The translations under genes were made by a program, and so were the position numbers. Shown here piece after piece: positions 17,642 through 26,204 of a stretch of DNA of 64,000 nucleotides. The notes beneath the pieces were generated by a model, which was given only the letters and a program-made list of their open reading frames with translations, did not search any database and was not told where the DNA came from. Each line of letters starts with the position of its first letter. The stretch's first letter is position 1. The DNA is from Streptomyces roseirectus. GTDB lineage: Bacteria > Actinomycetota > Actinomycetes > Streptomycetales > Streptomycetaceae. Where the stretch lies: positions 4,998,001-5,062,000 of the forward strand of contig NZ_CP060828.1 of assembly GCF_014489635.1 (NCBI RefSeq), given 5' to 3'.

Positions 17642-18394
17642 TCAGACGTCGGACGCGGCCCCGCGCCGCCGCCCCGCGAGCACCCCGTAAGCGACCCCGG
17701 CGATCCCGACGACGATCCCGACGATCCCGAGCACCCGGGCCGTCGTGTCGGTGCTGTCGGAGGACTCGGACGACGACGAGGTGGTCGTCGCGGACGCGGC
17801 GGCGGCGTCGTCCGTCCCGCCGCCGTGGTGCCCGTCACCGGACGCGGCGGCCAGGGCCAGCGTCGGCGCCGGGAACTCCGGCTCCTCGGCACCGGCCGCC
17901 TGCACCTCGATCCAGCGCACGACCTCCTTGTTGGAGTACGTCTGGAGCGCCTTGAAGACGAGCGAGTCGGCGTCCTCGGGCAGCGCGCCGACCGAGACGG
18001 GGAACTGCTGGATGAAACCGGGCTCGATGCCCTTGCCTGCGGCGGTCCAGGTGACCTTGGTGACGGCCTCGGTGATCTGCTTGCCGTGCAGCGTCAGTGG
18101 CTTGGCGAGCTTGCTCTTGGTGACGGCGACGTTCCAGCCCTCCACCGGCTGCGGCATCACGGACGCGAGCGGGTGGTCGGTGGGGAAGTTCACCTCCAGC
18201 TTGACCGTCGAGGCGTTGTCGCGCTCGTTCGGGACACGGAAGTCGACGACCGCGTACCCGCCCTTCGCGGCGGTGCCCTCCGGGACCACGGTGACGTGCG
18301 CGAACGCGGGCGAGGACAGCGCGAGGACGGCCGTACCGGCGAGCGCGGACGCGGCGAGGAGACGGCGGGGGGTGCGGACTGGCATGGACTTCAT
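17642..18394 (-). CDS. YcnI-family (DUF1775) copper-associated membrane-anchored protein
   Basis: A 250-residue protein: signal peptide ending AFA, mature N-terminus HVTVVPEGTAAKGG, where the first His with a nearby Trp (KVTWTAAG region) forms the YcnI copper site. A DUF1775 domain covers residues 30-175, then a Ser/Thr/Asp-rich spacer and a C-terminal transmembrane helix (VLGIVGIVVGIAGVAYGVLAG) with an Arg stop. Start at the ATG of MKSMPVRTPRR; an upstream in-frame extension is not conserved. First gene of the copper operon. Confidence 0.87.
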   Translation of the reverse strand: MKSMPVRTPRRLLAASALAGTAVLALSSPAFAHVTVVPEGTAAKGGYAVVDFRVPNERDNASTVKLEVNFPTDHPLASVMPQPVEGWNVAVTKSKLAKPLTLHGKQITEAVTKVTWTAAGKGIEPGFIQQFPVSVGALPEDADSLVFKALQTYSNKEVVRWIEVQAAGAEEPEFPAPTLALAAASGDGHHGGGTDDAAAASATTTSSSSESSDSTDTTARVLGIVGIVVGIAGVAYGVLAGRRRGAASDV

Positions 18395-18513
18395 GGTTGC
18401 GGACACTCCACGGTGAGCGAGGTCGGGTGAGGGGGCGCGCGGGAAAACGCGCGCCGTGCAGCACGACAGCACCCGCCCCCTCCCAGAGAGACAGGGGGCG
18501 ACAGCTTGTCGTG

Positions 18514-19293
18514 TCAGGCGGCGAGAGCGAACGCCCCCGCCGGCGGCCCTCGCCGCACCACCGCGTGCTGAAGTTCCGTGTGCCGCAGCCGGGGCGGCGC
18601 GAGCTGGTCCGCGCGAGGGGCGCGCGGACCCTTCCCGGGCGCGCCGGGCAGCCCCGCGAGCAGCGCGCGCACCAGCGTGAGCGCCCCGCGCAGAGACCGC
18701 ATGAGCGCCCCCTCCGCGACCCCGCGCGCCGAGAGCCCGATCAGCCGCAGCAGCGCACTGTCCCCACGCCGCAGCAGCCACCCGGCGGCGACCGCCGCGA
18801 GGACGTGCCCCAGCAGCATCGGCAGGGACGGCAGCAGCCCGGCGGACCCGGCGCTCATCTGCTCCGCCGGATGCGCGCCGGCGTCGTACACGCGCGCCTC
18901 GGTGAGGATCCGGTAGGCGTGCGCCGGGCTGATCGCGGCGGCCGTCGTCCCGCACAGCAGCCGCGCGGCCTGCTCCACGAGGGCGGCGTCATGGGTGACC
19001 GGCGGCGGCTGCTGGGCGTGCTGCCCCACCCCGAACACCGTGTGCAGCGCGGTCTGTCCGGCCGCGAGGAGCGCCACGATCCCCGGCAGCGACCGCTCCC
19101 GCCCGCACAGCGGCCAGGCGATCGCGCACATCACCAGGAACCCCGCCCCCAGCGTCCACAGCGGGACGCTCTCGCAGGAGGCGACCGCGTGCCCGGCGGC
19201 GGCCAGCACGACGCAGACCGCGGCGAACACCGCGGCCCGCAGCAGCCGGAGATCGCGACCGGCGCACTCGGCGCGCGGGCGGGGGACACTCAT
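18514..19293 (-). CDS. Multi-pass membrane protein, function unknown
   Basis: A 259-residue protein starting MSVPRPRAEC with about five hydrophobic segments (AAVFAAVCVVLAAAGHAV, LWTLGAGFLVMCAIAWPL, LPGIVALLAAGQTALHTVFG, LLPSLPMLLGHVLAAVAAGWLL). Several His residues face the loops (TALHTVFGVGQHAQQ, PPVTHDA). Proteins like this often accompany YcnI/CopCD loci in streptomycetes, so a copper-related role is plausible but unproven. It precedes the copper operon by about 120 nt in the same direction. Confidence 0.72.
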   Translation of the reverse strand: MSVPRPRAECAGRDLRLLRAAVFAAVCVVLAAAGHAVASCESVPLWTLGAGFLVMCAIAWPLCGRERSLPGIVALLAAGQTALHTVFGVGQHAQQPPPVTHDAALVEQAARLLCGTTAAAISPAHAYRILTEARVYDAGAHPAEQMSAGSAGLLPSLPMLLGHVLAAVAAGWLLRRGDSALLRLIGLSARGVAEGALMRSLRGALTLVRALLAGLPGAPGKGPRAPRADQLAPPRLRHTELQHAVVRRGPPAGAFALAA

Positions 19294-19547
19294 GGCGGGC
19301 CCATCATCGCACTGGTCCGATCGTCGTCCGACGTCAGGTCCACAAGGTCCCGGGCCGGACACAAAGCATCCAAAAGATCAGCTTCTGATACGACTGGCAC
19401 CGACTGGTGTGGTTGGGGCGCCAATACACCCGTTCCGGTTCCCCGCGCATCCACCATATGGGCGGGATCACGCGGAATTCGCGCTTACTTCGGCTTCTCG
19501 GGGGCAATAGGTATCGGTATGTCGAGCCGCGGCCAGGAGGCTGGAAC

Positions 19548-19985
19548 ATGAGCATCTGGTGGTCACTGCATCTGCGGCGCGATGCCGCGAGCGTGCCCCT
19601 CGCCCGCCGCCTGCTGCTCGGCACGATGGAGACCGCCGGCGTCGATCCCGACGTCTGCTACGACCTCTCCGTCGCCCTGAGCGAGGCATGCGCGAACGCC
19701 GTCGAACACGGCGGAGGCACCACATCGGAGGCGTTCCGGGTCACGGCGTACCTCGACGGCGAGAAGTGCCGCATCGAGGTGGCCGACTCGGGCCCGGGCT
19801 TCACCACCGCCCAGAGAACCCCCAGAGTCTCCTCCTCCGACGCGGAACAGGGCCGGGGCCTCTACCTCATCCAACAGCTCGCCGACCACGTCCACATCGG
19901 CAACAAGCCAGGCCGGGGCGGCGCGGTAGTCAGCTTCGACAAGATCCTGAAGTGGCGCAAGGACGCCCCGCTGGTAGCCGTGTGA
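19548..19985 (+). CDS. Anti-sigma/RsbW-like ATP-binding regulator
   Basis: A 145-residue HATPase_c protein from the ATG at 19548, preceded by ggccaggagg. N-box SEACANAVEHGG, G1 DSGPGF and G2 QGRGLYLIQ are all present, with no dimerisation or phosphoacceptor domain, as in the small RsbW-like proteins abundant in Streptomyces. It likely binds a sigma factor or anti-anti-sigma factor; no partner gene is adjacent, so the target is unknown. Confidence 0.85.
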   Translation: MSIWWSLHLRRDAASVPLARRLLLGTMETAGVDPDVCYDLSVALSEACANAVEHGGGTTSEAFRVTAYLDGEKCRIEVADSGPGFTTAQRTPRVSSSDAEQGRGLYLIQQLADHVHIGNKPGRGGAVVSFDKILKWRKDAPLVAV

Positions 19986-20039
19986 CACCTCTTTTGGGAC
20001 CGGCACTACCGGCACTTTGACCACCGGGGGCAGCCAAGT

Positions 20040-20096
20040 CCTTTAGGGGCGCGGGGAACTGCGCGACCAGCCACGAAGCACCCGCACCCCGCGACG
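20040..20096. repeat. Dispersed Streptomyces intergenic repeat, copy 2
   Basis: taggggcgcggggaactgcgcgaccagccacgaagcacccgcacc-type block between the convergent HATPase gene and pepP. It matches copy 1 at 9264-9343 over its two halves but lacks the middle insertion. Confidence 0.7.
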
Positions 20097-20139
20097 ATGG
20101 CCGGACCCCCCTTCGGAGCCCGGCCACCACCCCCCTACC

Positions 20140-21612
20140 TCAGCCCTTCAGCGAAGCCATCCACGACTCCACCTCGTCCGCCTGCCGGGGCAGCCCGTCG
20201 GACATGTTCCGGTTCCCCTCGGCCGTCACGAGGATGTCGTCCTCGATCCGCACCCCGATCCCCCGGTACTCCTCCGGCACGGTCAGATCATCGGCCTGGA
20301 AGTACAACCCGGGCTCGACGGTCAGCACCATCCCCGCCTCGAGCGTCCCGTCGACGTACGACTCCACCCGCGCGGCAGCGCAGTCGTGGACGTCCATCCC
20401 GAGCATGTGACCCGTCCCGTGCAACGTCCACCGGCGCTGAAGCCCCAGCTCGAGCACCCGCTCCACGGGCCCCTCGACAAGCCCCCACTCCACCAGCCGC
20501 TCGGCCAGCACCCGCTGCGCGGCGTCATGGAAGTCCCGGTACTTCGCCCCGGGCCGCACCGCCGCGATCCCCGCCTCCTGCGCGTCGTACACGGCGTCGT
20601 ACACCCGCCGCTGCACCGCGTCGAACCGCCCGTTGATGGGCAGGGTCCGCGTCACGTCGGCGGTGTAATACGTGTGGGTCTCGACCCCGGCGTCAAGCAG
20701 CAGCAGCTCCCCAGCCCGCACCGGACCGTCGTTCCGCACCCAGTGCAACGTGCACGCGTGCGCCCCGGCCGCCGCGATCGTCCCGTACCCGACGTCGTTC
20801 CCCTCGACCCGCGCCCGCAGGAAGAACGTCCCCTCGATGTACCGCTCGGACGTCGCCTCGGCCTTGTCGAGCACGCGGACGACGTCCTCGAACCCGCGCA
20901 CGGTCGAGTCGACGGCCTTCTGGAGTTCGGCCACCTCGAAGTCGTCCTTGACGAGCCGCGCCTCGGAGAGGAAGACCCGCAGCTCCTCGTCCCGCTCGGC
21001 GGTGACCTTGTCGTGGAGCGCGGCCTCGATGCCGGCGTCGTACCCGCGCACGACCCGCACGGCCCCGGTCGCCCCGCGCAGCGCGTCCGCGAGCTTGCGG
21101 ACGTCCGAGACGGGCAGCCCGTACAGCCGCTCGGCCTCGGTGAGCGAGTGCCGGCGCCCCACCCACAGCTCACCCTGGCCCGAGAGCCAGAACTCGCCGT
21201 TCTCGCGGTCGGAGCGGGGCAGCAGGTAGAGCGTCGCGCTGTGCCCGCCGGACGCGGTCGGCTCCAGGACGAGGACGCCGTCCTCGGTCTGGTTGCCCGT
21301 GAGGTACGCGTACTCGACGGACGCGCGGAACGGGTAGTCCGTGTCGTTGGACCGGACCTTGAGGTTGCCCGCGGGGACGACGATCCGCTCGCCGGGGAAG
21401 CGGGCGGAGAGCGCGGCGCGCCGGGCGGCCGTCTCGGCGGCCTGCGGGAGCGGCGCGAGGTCGCGCAGCTCCGTGTCGGCCCAGCCGGACTTCATGTTCT
21501 CGGCCAGCTCGTCGGAGACGCCGGGGTACAGCCCGTTCTTGCGCGGCTTGATCGCCTCGGTTTCCTCGGTCTCCGGGGTCTCCGGGGTCTCCGGGGTGAG
21601 CTCGTCGGACAC
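20140..21612 (-). CDS. pepP: Xaa-Pro aminopeptidase (aminopeptidase P, M24B)
   Basis: A 490-residue cytosolic metalloprotease from a GTG with a ggagga ribosome-binding site. An N-terminal domain (residues about 30-200) is followed by the pita-bread catalytic domain. Metal ligands can be assigned: LLLDAGVETHTYYTADVTRT (two Asp), HGTGHMLGMDVHD (His), VLTVEPGLYF (Glu) and GIGVRIEDD (Glu). It removes the N-terminal residue preceding proline. The N-terminus carries an expanded PETPETPETEETE stretch encoded by 9-bp repeats (about 21560-21600). Confidence 0.93.
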   Translation of the reverse strand: MSDELTPETPETPETEETEAIKPRKNGLYPGVSDELAENMKSGWADTELRDLAPLPQAAETAARRAALSARFPGERIVVPAGNLKVRSNDTDYPFRASVEYAYLTGNQTEDGVLVLEPTASGGHSATLYLLPRSDRENGEFWLSGQGELWVGRRHSLTEAERLYGLPVSDVRKLADALRGATGAVRVVRGYDAGIEAALHDKVTAERDEELRVFLSEARLVKDDFEVAELQKAVDSTVRGFEDVVRVLDKAEATSERYIEGTFFLRARVEGNDVGYGTIAAAGAHACTLHWVRNDGPVRAGELLLLDAGVETHTYYTADVTRTLPINGRFDAVQRRVYDAVYDAQEAGIAAVRPGAKYRDFHDAAQRVLAERLVEWGLVEGPVERVLELGLQRRWTLHGTGHMLGMDVHDCAAARVESYVDGTLEAGMVLTVEPGLYFQADDLTVPEEYRGIGVRIEDDILVTAEGNRNMSDGLPRQADEVESWMASLKG

Positions 21613-21691
21613 GGTCTTCCTCCTCCATACGGCACGGGACCGTCCCCATCGTACGGTTGTGCGGAAGGCGACCGGATCCCCGCAAACCTCC

Positions 21692-24067
21692 CTAATCGAA
21701 CCGCGCCGCCAGCAGGACGACGTCCTCGGTGACGTCGTCGTCCGCGCCGGCGGGCAGCATCGCCCGCAGGACGTGGTCCGCGATGGCCCCGGGGTCGTCC
21801 CGCAGGGCCCTCGGGATGCCGGCGGCGGCCGAGTGCAGGCGGTTGAAGGCGCGGTCGATCGGCTCGCCGGTGCGGCGCAGGAGGCCGTCGGTGTAGAGCA
21901 GAACCGTCTCTCCCGGCGCGGCCTCCAGGTCGACGCTCGGCGCCTCCCAGCAGGACAGCATGCCGAGCGGCGCCGACACGGACGTCTCCACGAACTCGGT
22001 GCGCCGCTCGCCGGTCAGCAGCGGGGGGCAGTGGCCCGCCCCGGCGAGGGTGATCTTCCGCGGGCCCGGCTCGCAGTACGCGAACAGCGCGGTCGCGGCG
22101 CGGGCCGGTTCGGTCAGGCGCAGAAGCAGTTCGAGGTCGGACAGGACGGCGACGGGGTCCTCGCCCTCCATCACCGCGTACGCCCGCAGCGAGGCCCGCA
22201 GCCTCCCCATCGCCGCGACCGCGCTCGGCCCGCTCCCGGTGACCGACCCGACGGCGAGCCCGAGCGCGGCGTCCGGCAACGGCAGCGCGTCGTACCAGTC
22301 CCCACCCCCACGCACCCCACTCCGGTGCCGCACCGCGAGCCGCATCCCCGCGACCCTCGGCAACCGCGCCGGCAACAACTCCTCCGCCACCGTCCCCACA
22401 CACGCCCTCATCCGCTCCACCTCCAACAACCGCCCCACATGCACCCCCGCGAACCGCACATACAGCCCCACCAAATGCCGCCGCCGCTCATCCGGCACCC
22501 CAGCCTCGTCATAAAGCCACACCACAGCCCCGGCGAACCCACTGCGCACACCCCCTGCCCCGAAGAGCCCGACACCAGGGACGGCCGAGCCCTCGGTCCC
22601 ACCCCGAAACCCGACGACCCCGGGAGCACCGGAGACGCCGGCGGACCCGGAAACATGGCCGGTGCTGGGGGAGCCGGGGGTGCTGGCGGGGCCGAGGGTG
22701 CCGTGGGGACCGGCAGCGCCGGTGGCGTCGGCGGCGCCGGGTAGCCCTGAGGCGCCGATCATGCCGGGAGCACCAGGAACATGGCCGGGGCCGAAGGCGC
22801 CGGGAGCACCGGCGGGGCCGAGGGTGCCGTGGAGGCCGGCAGCGCCGGTGACGTCGGCGGTTCCGGGCAGCCCCGGGGCGCCGATCATGCCGGGAGCACC
22901 GGGAGCACCGGGAGCACCGGGAGCACCGGGAGCACCGGGAGCACCGGGAGCACCGGGAGCACCGGGAGCACCGGGGAAGCCCGGGGCATGGCCGGCGCCG
23001 AGTGCGTCGGAGACGCCGGGGGAGCCGGTAGTGCCGGTGACGTCGGCAGCCCTCAGGGCGCCGGGAGCGCCGGGGGAGCCGAAGGCGTGGTCGGGGCCGA
23101 GGGCGCCGGGGCCGCCGGTGGTGTCGGGCGCGCGGGTGGGATCGTCAACGCCCGCCGCCCCGGAGGCGCTTGGCTCCCCCGGGGCGCTGTGCAGGCCGGG
23201 AACGCCGGCGGAGCCGAGGGTGCCGTAGAGGCCGGGGGCGTCGGTGACGCCGGGGCGACCCGGGGCGCCGGGCGTGCCCGAAGCGCCGGTCGGACGCAGT
23301 GTGCCGGGGACCCGGGACGGGTCGGGGACGCCCGGAGTCCGGGGTCCGTCGGGAACGCCGGGGTTCTCGGGTCCTCGTCCGGCCCTGGTTCCCGTTCCTG
23401 TTCCGCCCGGCAGTGCGGAGCCTGGTCCCGAACTCTCGTTCAGGCGCCCCCTGTTGCCCTCCGTCGGGCCGCTTCTTCCGGTCAGGCGGCCGAAAGTGGT
23501 GCCCGGGGTTTCGGTGGGCGGGTCGCCGTCCAGGCGGAGGGCGTAGGTGGCGGCGTAGCCCAGGCGGGTCGCGACCTCGCGGTGGCGGGGGTCGAGGGTG
23601 GGGTCGGTGAGGAGGTCCGGCTGGGTCAGTTCGCGGGCGGTGGGGTCGTCGAGGAGGCGGCCGTGGGGGAGGGCGGCGCGGGGGACGGTCTCCAGGTGGC
23701 CGAGGTCCGCGCGGTCGAGGCCGAGGGGCGTGGTGGTGACGGGCCCGTCGAGCGGTGCGAGGACGACGAGTCCGCGGCGCGCGCCGACGAGGGCCGCCCC
23801 GGCGCGCAGGAGTTCGTCGAGGGCGGCGGGCAACGTGTCCGTACGGCAGAGGCGTTCGGTGAGCTCGTGGAGCGTCGTGAGGTCCGAGACCCAGCCGGCC
23901 AGCCGGTCCTGGAGGAGGACACCGGGACCGGCGGCGCAGGTGGGAGCGGACGACGGCAGCGGGACGGCCGCTGCGGGAGAGCCCACGGACACCGGCGAGG
24001 CAGTGTGTGCGGGCGAGGGGATCGTGGAATCGATTCCGGCCACTTTCGGAGCGTGAGGGGCGTTCAT
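21692..24067 (-). CDS. GAF-SpoIIE/PP2C-type phosphatase with collagen-like insertion
   Basis: About 791 residues. A GAF domain begins near residue 55 (LTTLHELTERLCRTDTLPAALDELL) and runs to LGYAATYALRLDGD, is broken by about 325 residues rich in G-A-P, G-x-P and G-x-x triplets, then resumes at FAGAVVWLYDEAGVPDERRRHLVGLY. The SpoIIE/RsbU phosphatase follows: GGDWYDALPLP, LLYTDGLLR and DDVTEDVVLLAAR carry expected Asp ligands, but the usual GDVxGHG strand reads GSVTGSG, losing one metal-binding Asp. It probably acts on anti-anti-sigma proteins. Start uncertain: open frame continues to 24220, but bases upstream of 24067 lack coding-type third positions. Confidence 0.85.
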   Translation of the reverse strand: MNAPHAPKVAGIDSTIPSPAHTASPVSVGSPAAAVPLPSSAPTCAAGPGVLLQDRLAGWVSDLTTLHELTERLCRTDTLPAALDELLRAGAALVGARRGLVVLAPLDGPVTTTPLGLDRADLGHLETVPRAALPHGRLLDDPTARELTQPDLLTDPTLDPRHREVATRLGYAATYALRLDGDPPTETPGTTFGRLTGRSGPTEGNRGRLNESSGPGSALPGGTGTGTRAGRGPENPGVPDGPRTPGVPDPSRVPGTLRPTGASGTPGAPGRPGVTDAPGLYGTLGSAGVPGLHSAPGEPSASGAAGVDDPTRAPDTTGGPGALGPDHAFGSPGAPGALRAADVTGTTGSPGVSDALGAGHAPGFPGAPGAPGAPGAPGAPGAPGAPGAPGAPGMIGAPGLPGTADVTGAAGLHGTLGPAGAPGAFGPGHVPGAPGMIGASGLPGAADATGAAGPHGTLGPASTPGSPSTGHVSGSAGVSGAPGVVGFRGGTEGSAVPGVGLFGAGGVRSGFAGAVVWLYDEAGVPDERRRHLVGLYVRFAGVHVGRLLEVERMRACVGTVAEELLPARLPRVAGMRLAVRHRSGVRGGGDWYDALPLPDAALGLAVGSVTGSGPSAVAAMGRLRASLRAYAVMEGEDPVAVLSDLELLLRLTEPARAATALFAYCEPGPRKITLAGAGHCPPLLTGERRTEFVETSVSAPLGMLSCWEAPSVDLEAAPGETVLLYTDGLLRRTGEPIDRAFNRLHSAAAGIPRALRDDPGAIADHVLRAMLPAGADDDVTEDVVLLAARFD
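22892..22972. repeat. Nine perfect 9-bp repeats encoding Gly-Ala-Pro
   Basis: Nine consecutive identical gggagcacc units (plus strand), reading GGT GCT CCC (Gly-Ala-Pro) on the coding strand. They sit inside the collagen-like segment of the SpoIIE-type phosphatase. Flanking about 100-bp blocks (about 22665-22770 and 22790-22895) are also imperfect copies of each other. Confidence 0.95.
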
Positions 24068-24645
24068 GGCGTCCGGCTCTCGAACTGGTGCGTTTTGCTC
24101 AAAAGCATCGCAAACCCCCATGTCATTCCGCTCATTCTGCACGGACGGCAGTGTCACCACATCTACACGCAGTCGTGACGGGATGTCCAGCATTGTCCTA
24201 TCGGGATTCCCGGTGTCCATGAGCGGAGAGTGAGTCTTCGGCAGAAATGCAAAGTTGGCTTAAAACCGCCTCGGGTTCCGGGCGATTGAGGTCGACTGGG
24301 CTTGCTCCACAGAGCGTCACAGCGGTCGTGATGGGTACGTACTCGGTAGGGATTCAGGGGCGGTGGAGAGCCGCCCGGAACCTGGTGACCGACCCGGGCG
24401 TCCTATCCACCGACGACCGAGCCCCATCCTCCGTGGCGGAGGCGGAGAGAAATACGCGGGACGGCAAAACGCCAGACTTCGCCACCCCACGCCACGCCCA
24501 GTTTTTCGCGAGACGCAGTTCGGGGTTCCTCTTGCTCGGTGCAAGGGTGTGATGCGCCAACAGGTATGCACAGTGAAGTGATCGACACATGGTGTGATGT
24601 GGCCCACGGTGTTGCCAGCGGTGCAACGGAAAGGAACGAGCGCTC
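24068..24645. other. Divergent intergenic region with no gene recognised
   Basis: About 580 bp between the SpoIIE-type phosphatase and a Prim-Pol-like gene. It is visibly less GC-rich than coding DNA around 24070-24340 and should hold both promoters; no convincing -35/-10 pair, RNA or repeat was identified. The minus-strand frame is open to 24220. Confidence 0.5.
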
Positions 24646-25311
24646 ATGCGCGAGATCCTCGGAAGGCGACGCAGGCTTCTGTCCCAACGCGGCGACGGGA
24701 TGCCTGAGTTGATCGACGCGGCCCTGACCTTCGCGACGAAGTGGCAGTGGCCCGTGCTCCCCGGTGCGGCGGCCGACCCCGAGGGGCGGTCGAGGTGCAC
24801 CTGCCCCGACCCGGGCTGCACCGTGCCCGGCGCGCACCCCTTCGACCCCGGCCTCCTCGCCGCCACCACCGACGCCCGCATGGTCCGCTGGTGGTGGACC
24901 AACCGCCCGGCCTCCCCGATCGTCCTGGCCACCGGAGGCACCGCGCCCTGTGCCGTCAGCCTCCCCGCCCGCGCCGCCGCCCAGGCGCTCGCCGAACTCG
25001 ACGCCAAGGGCATGCGGCTCGGCCCGGTCGTCGCCGCTCCCGCGCGCTGGGCGATCCTCGTCAAGCCGTACTCCATGGAACAGCTGGGCGAACTCCTGTA
25101 CGCCAAGGACTACGTCCCCGGCTCCCTGCGCTTCCACGGCGAGGGCGGCTACCTCGCCCTCCCGCCCTCCCTCTCCGGCCACGGCGACATCCGCTGGGAA
25201 CGCGCCCCGCTGCCCGGCTCGGCGTCCCCCTGGGTGCCCGACGTGGAAGCGGTCGTCGACACGGTCGTCGACGTCCTCACTCGTACGGGTGTGAGCGCCC
25301 CCGAGTTGTAG
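24646..25311 (+). CDS. Prim-Pol (bifunctional DNA primase/polymerase) family protein, likely inactive
   Basis: A 221-residue protein preceded by ggaaagga. The archaeo-eukaryotic primase/polymerase layout is recognisable: AALTFATKWQWPVLPGA, CTCPDPGCTVPGAHPFDP (metal-binding Cys/His insert), TDARMVRWWWTNRPASPIVLATGG, and HGEGGYLALPPS near the end. Where active members have the catalytic Asp-x-Asp, this one has CAVSLPARAA, so nucleotide transfer is unlikely. It may be a structural or regulatory relative. Compare the intact relative at 33207-34073. Confidence 0.75.
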   Translation: MREILGRRRRLLSQRGDGMPELIDAALTFATKWQWPVLPGAAADPEGRSRCTCPDPGCTVPGAHPFDPGLLAATTDARMVRWWWTNRPASPIVLATGGTAPCAVSLPARAAAQALAELDAKGMRLGPVVAAPARWAILVKPYSMEQLGELLYAKDYVPGSLRFHGEGGYLALPPSLSGHGDIRWERAPLPGSASPWVPDVEAVVDTVVDVLTRTGVSAPEL

Positions 25312-25366
25312 GGCCGCCCGGCGCGGACGGGCGAGCACGCGCGCGCGTGCTCGTTATCTTCCGCCT

Positions 25367-25969
25367 ATGAACCTTCGCCTCCTCGCCCTCGGCGCGACCG
25401 CCCTGTGCGCCGTCGCGCTCCCCCTGACCATCGCGTCGGCGGGCCCTGCGGGCGAGGAGGGGAGCGTCCTCGACGAGGCCGTGCGGACGGTCGTCCCCCA
25501 GGGCGATCCGTCCGACGACCGGTCCGATGGTCGGTCCAACGGCCGGTCCGACGACCGTCCCGATGACCAAAAACCTCCCCGCGAACGTCCCCAGGACCCC
25601 GCGCACCTCCTCGGCATCGGCCTCGCCACCGCCGCCCGCTGCGGCCCCGAACTCGCCTCGCCGGACGGCGTCGAGGCGCAGACGTGCGTCCTGACGCAGG
25701 GTGAGGACACCTGGGCGCGGACCTACTACCGCAACGCCACCGGACGTGCCCTGAAGGCCGTCCTGAGCCTGTTGGAGCCCGACGGGCGGACGGTCAGGAC
25801 GCGGTGCGCCGCTGGCGCCGAGGACGAGCCCACGAGCTGTGAGACACCCCGCGAACGGACCCGGGGGAGCCTCGCCGACTACACGGCCGTCGCGGAGTTC
25901 GCGCACCGCGGCGACGGGCCGCTGCTGCTGCGCTCGGGAAGCAACTCCGCGCCGGACGCGGGCAGTTGA
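25367..25969 (+). CDS. Secreted protein of unknown function
   Basis: A 200-residue protein with a clear Sec signal peptide (LLALGATALCAVALPLTIASAGPA). A low-complexity Asp/Arg/Ser segment of degenerate SDDR/SDGR repeats lies at about residues 48-70. The C-terminal domain has two or more Cys pairs (RCGPEL, QTCVLTQ, RCAAGA, TSCETP) and a YYRNATGRALKAVLSLLEPDGRT strand pattern, so it is probably a disulfide-stabilised domain. An AT-rich TTATCT lies 9-14 nt upstream of the ATG, so the transcript may be nearly leaderless. Confidence 0.7.
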   Translation: MNLRLLALGATALCAVALPLTIASAGPAGEEGSVLDEAVRTVVPQGDPSDDRSDGRSNGRSDDRPDDQKPPRERPQDPAHLLGIGLATAARCGPELASPDGVEAQTCVLTQGEDTWARTYYRNATGRALKAVLSLLEPDGRTVRTRCAAGAEDEPTSCETPRERTRGSLADYTAVAEFAHRGDGPLLLRSGSNSAPDAGS

Positions 25970-26010
25970 CGGAGGGCGCCGGAGTGTGAAGCGGCGCGGG
26001 CAGAAAAAGA

Positions 26011-26100
26011 CCCGGTTGCTGGCGACGGGGGATGCACCAGCAACCGGGCTACTCGAACCGTAACAAGAGATCGGCTCCAAGCAAATTCGATCTCCTGTTT
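26011..26100. terminator. Two stacked hairpins between convergent genes
   Basis: A perfect 12-bp stem CCCGGTTGCTGG / CCAGCAACCGGG (26011-26022, 26037-26048) is followed by AACAAGAGATCG / CGATCTCCTGTT (26062-26073, 26088-26099; one mismatch). They separate the convergent genes ending at 25969 and 26205 and are best explained as a bidirectional terminator. Confidence 0.6.
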
Positions 26101-26204
26101 TCATCGGCTTTCCGGACAACCGCTGAGCGGCGGTTTCCGGCGCCGATCCGCCTTGCGGGAGGCGGGAGTTGTGAGCGGAGTCACCCGTTCGGGCGGGCCG
26201 CGCG

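Noticed and set aside
22662..24178. Plus-strand collagen-like genes opposite the phosphatase
   Set aside because: These frames are mirror images of the Gly/Pro-rich minus-strand coding sequence; only the minus strand shows GAF and phosphatase motifs.
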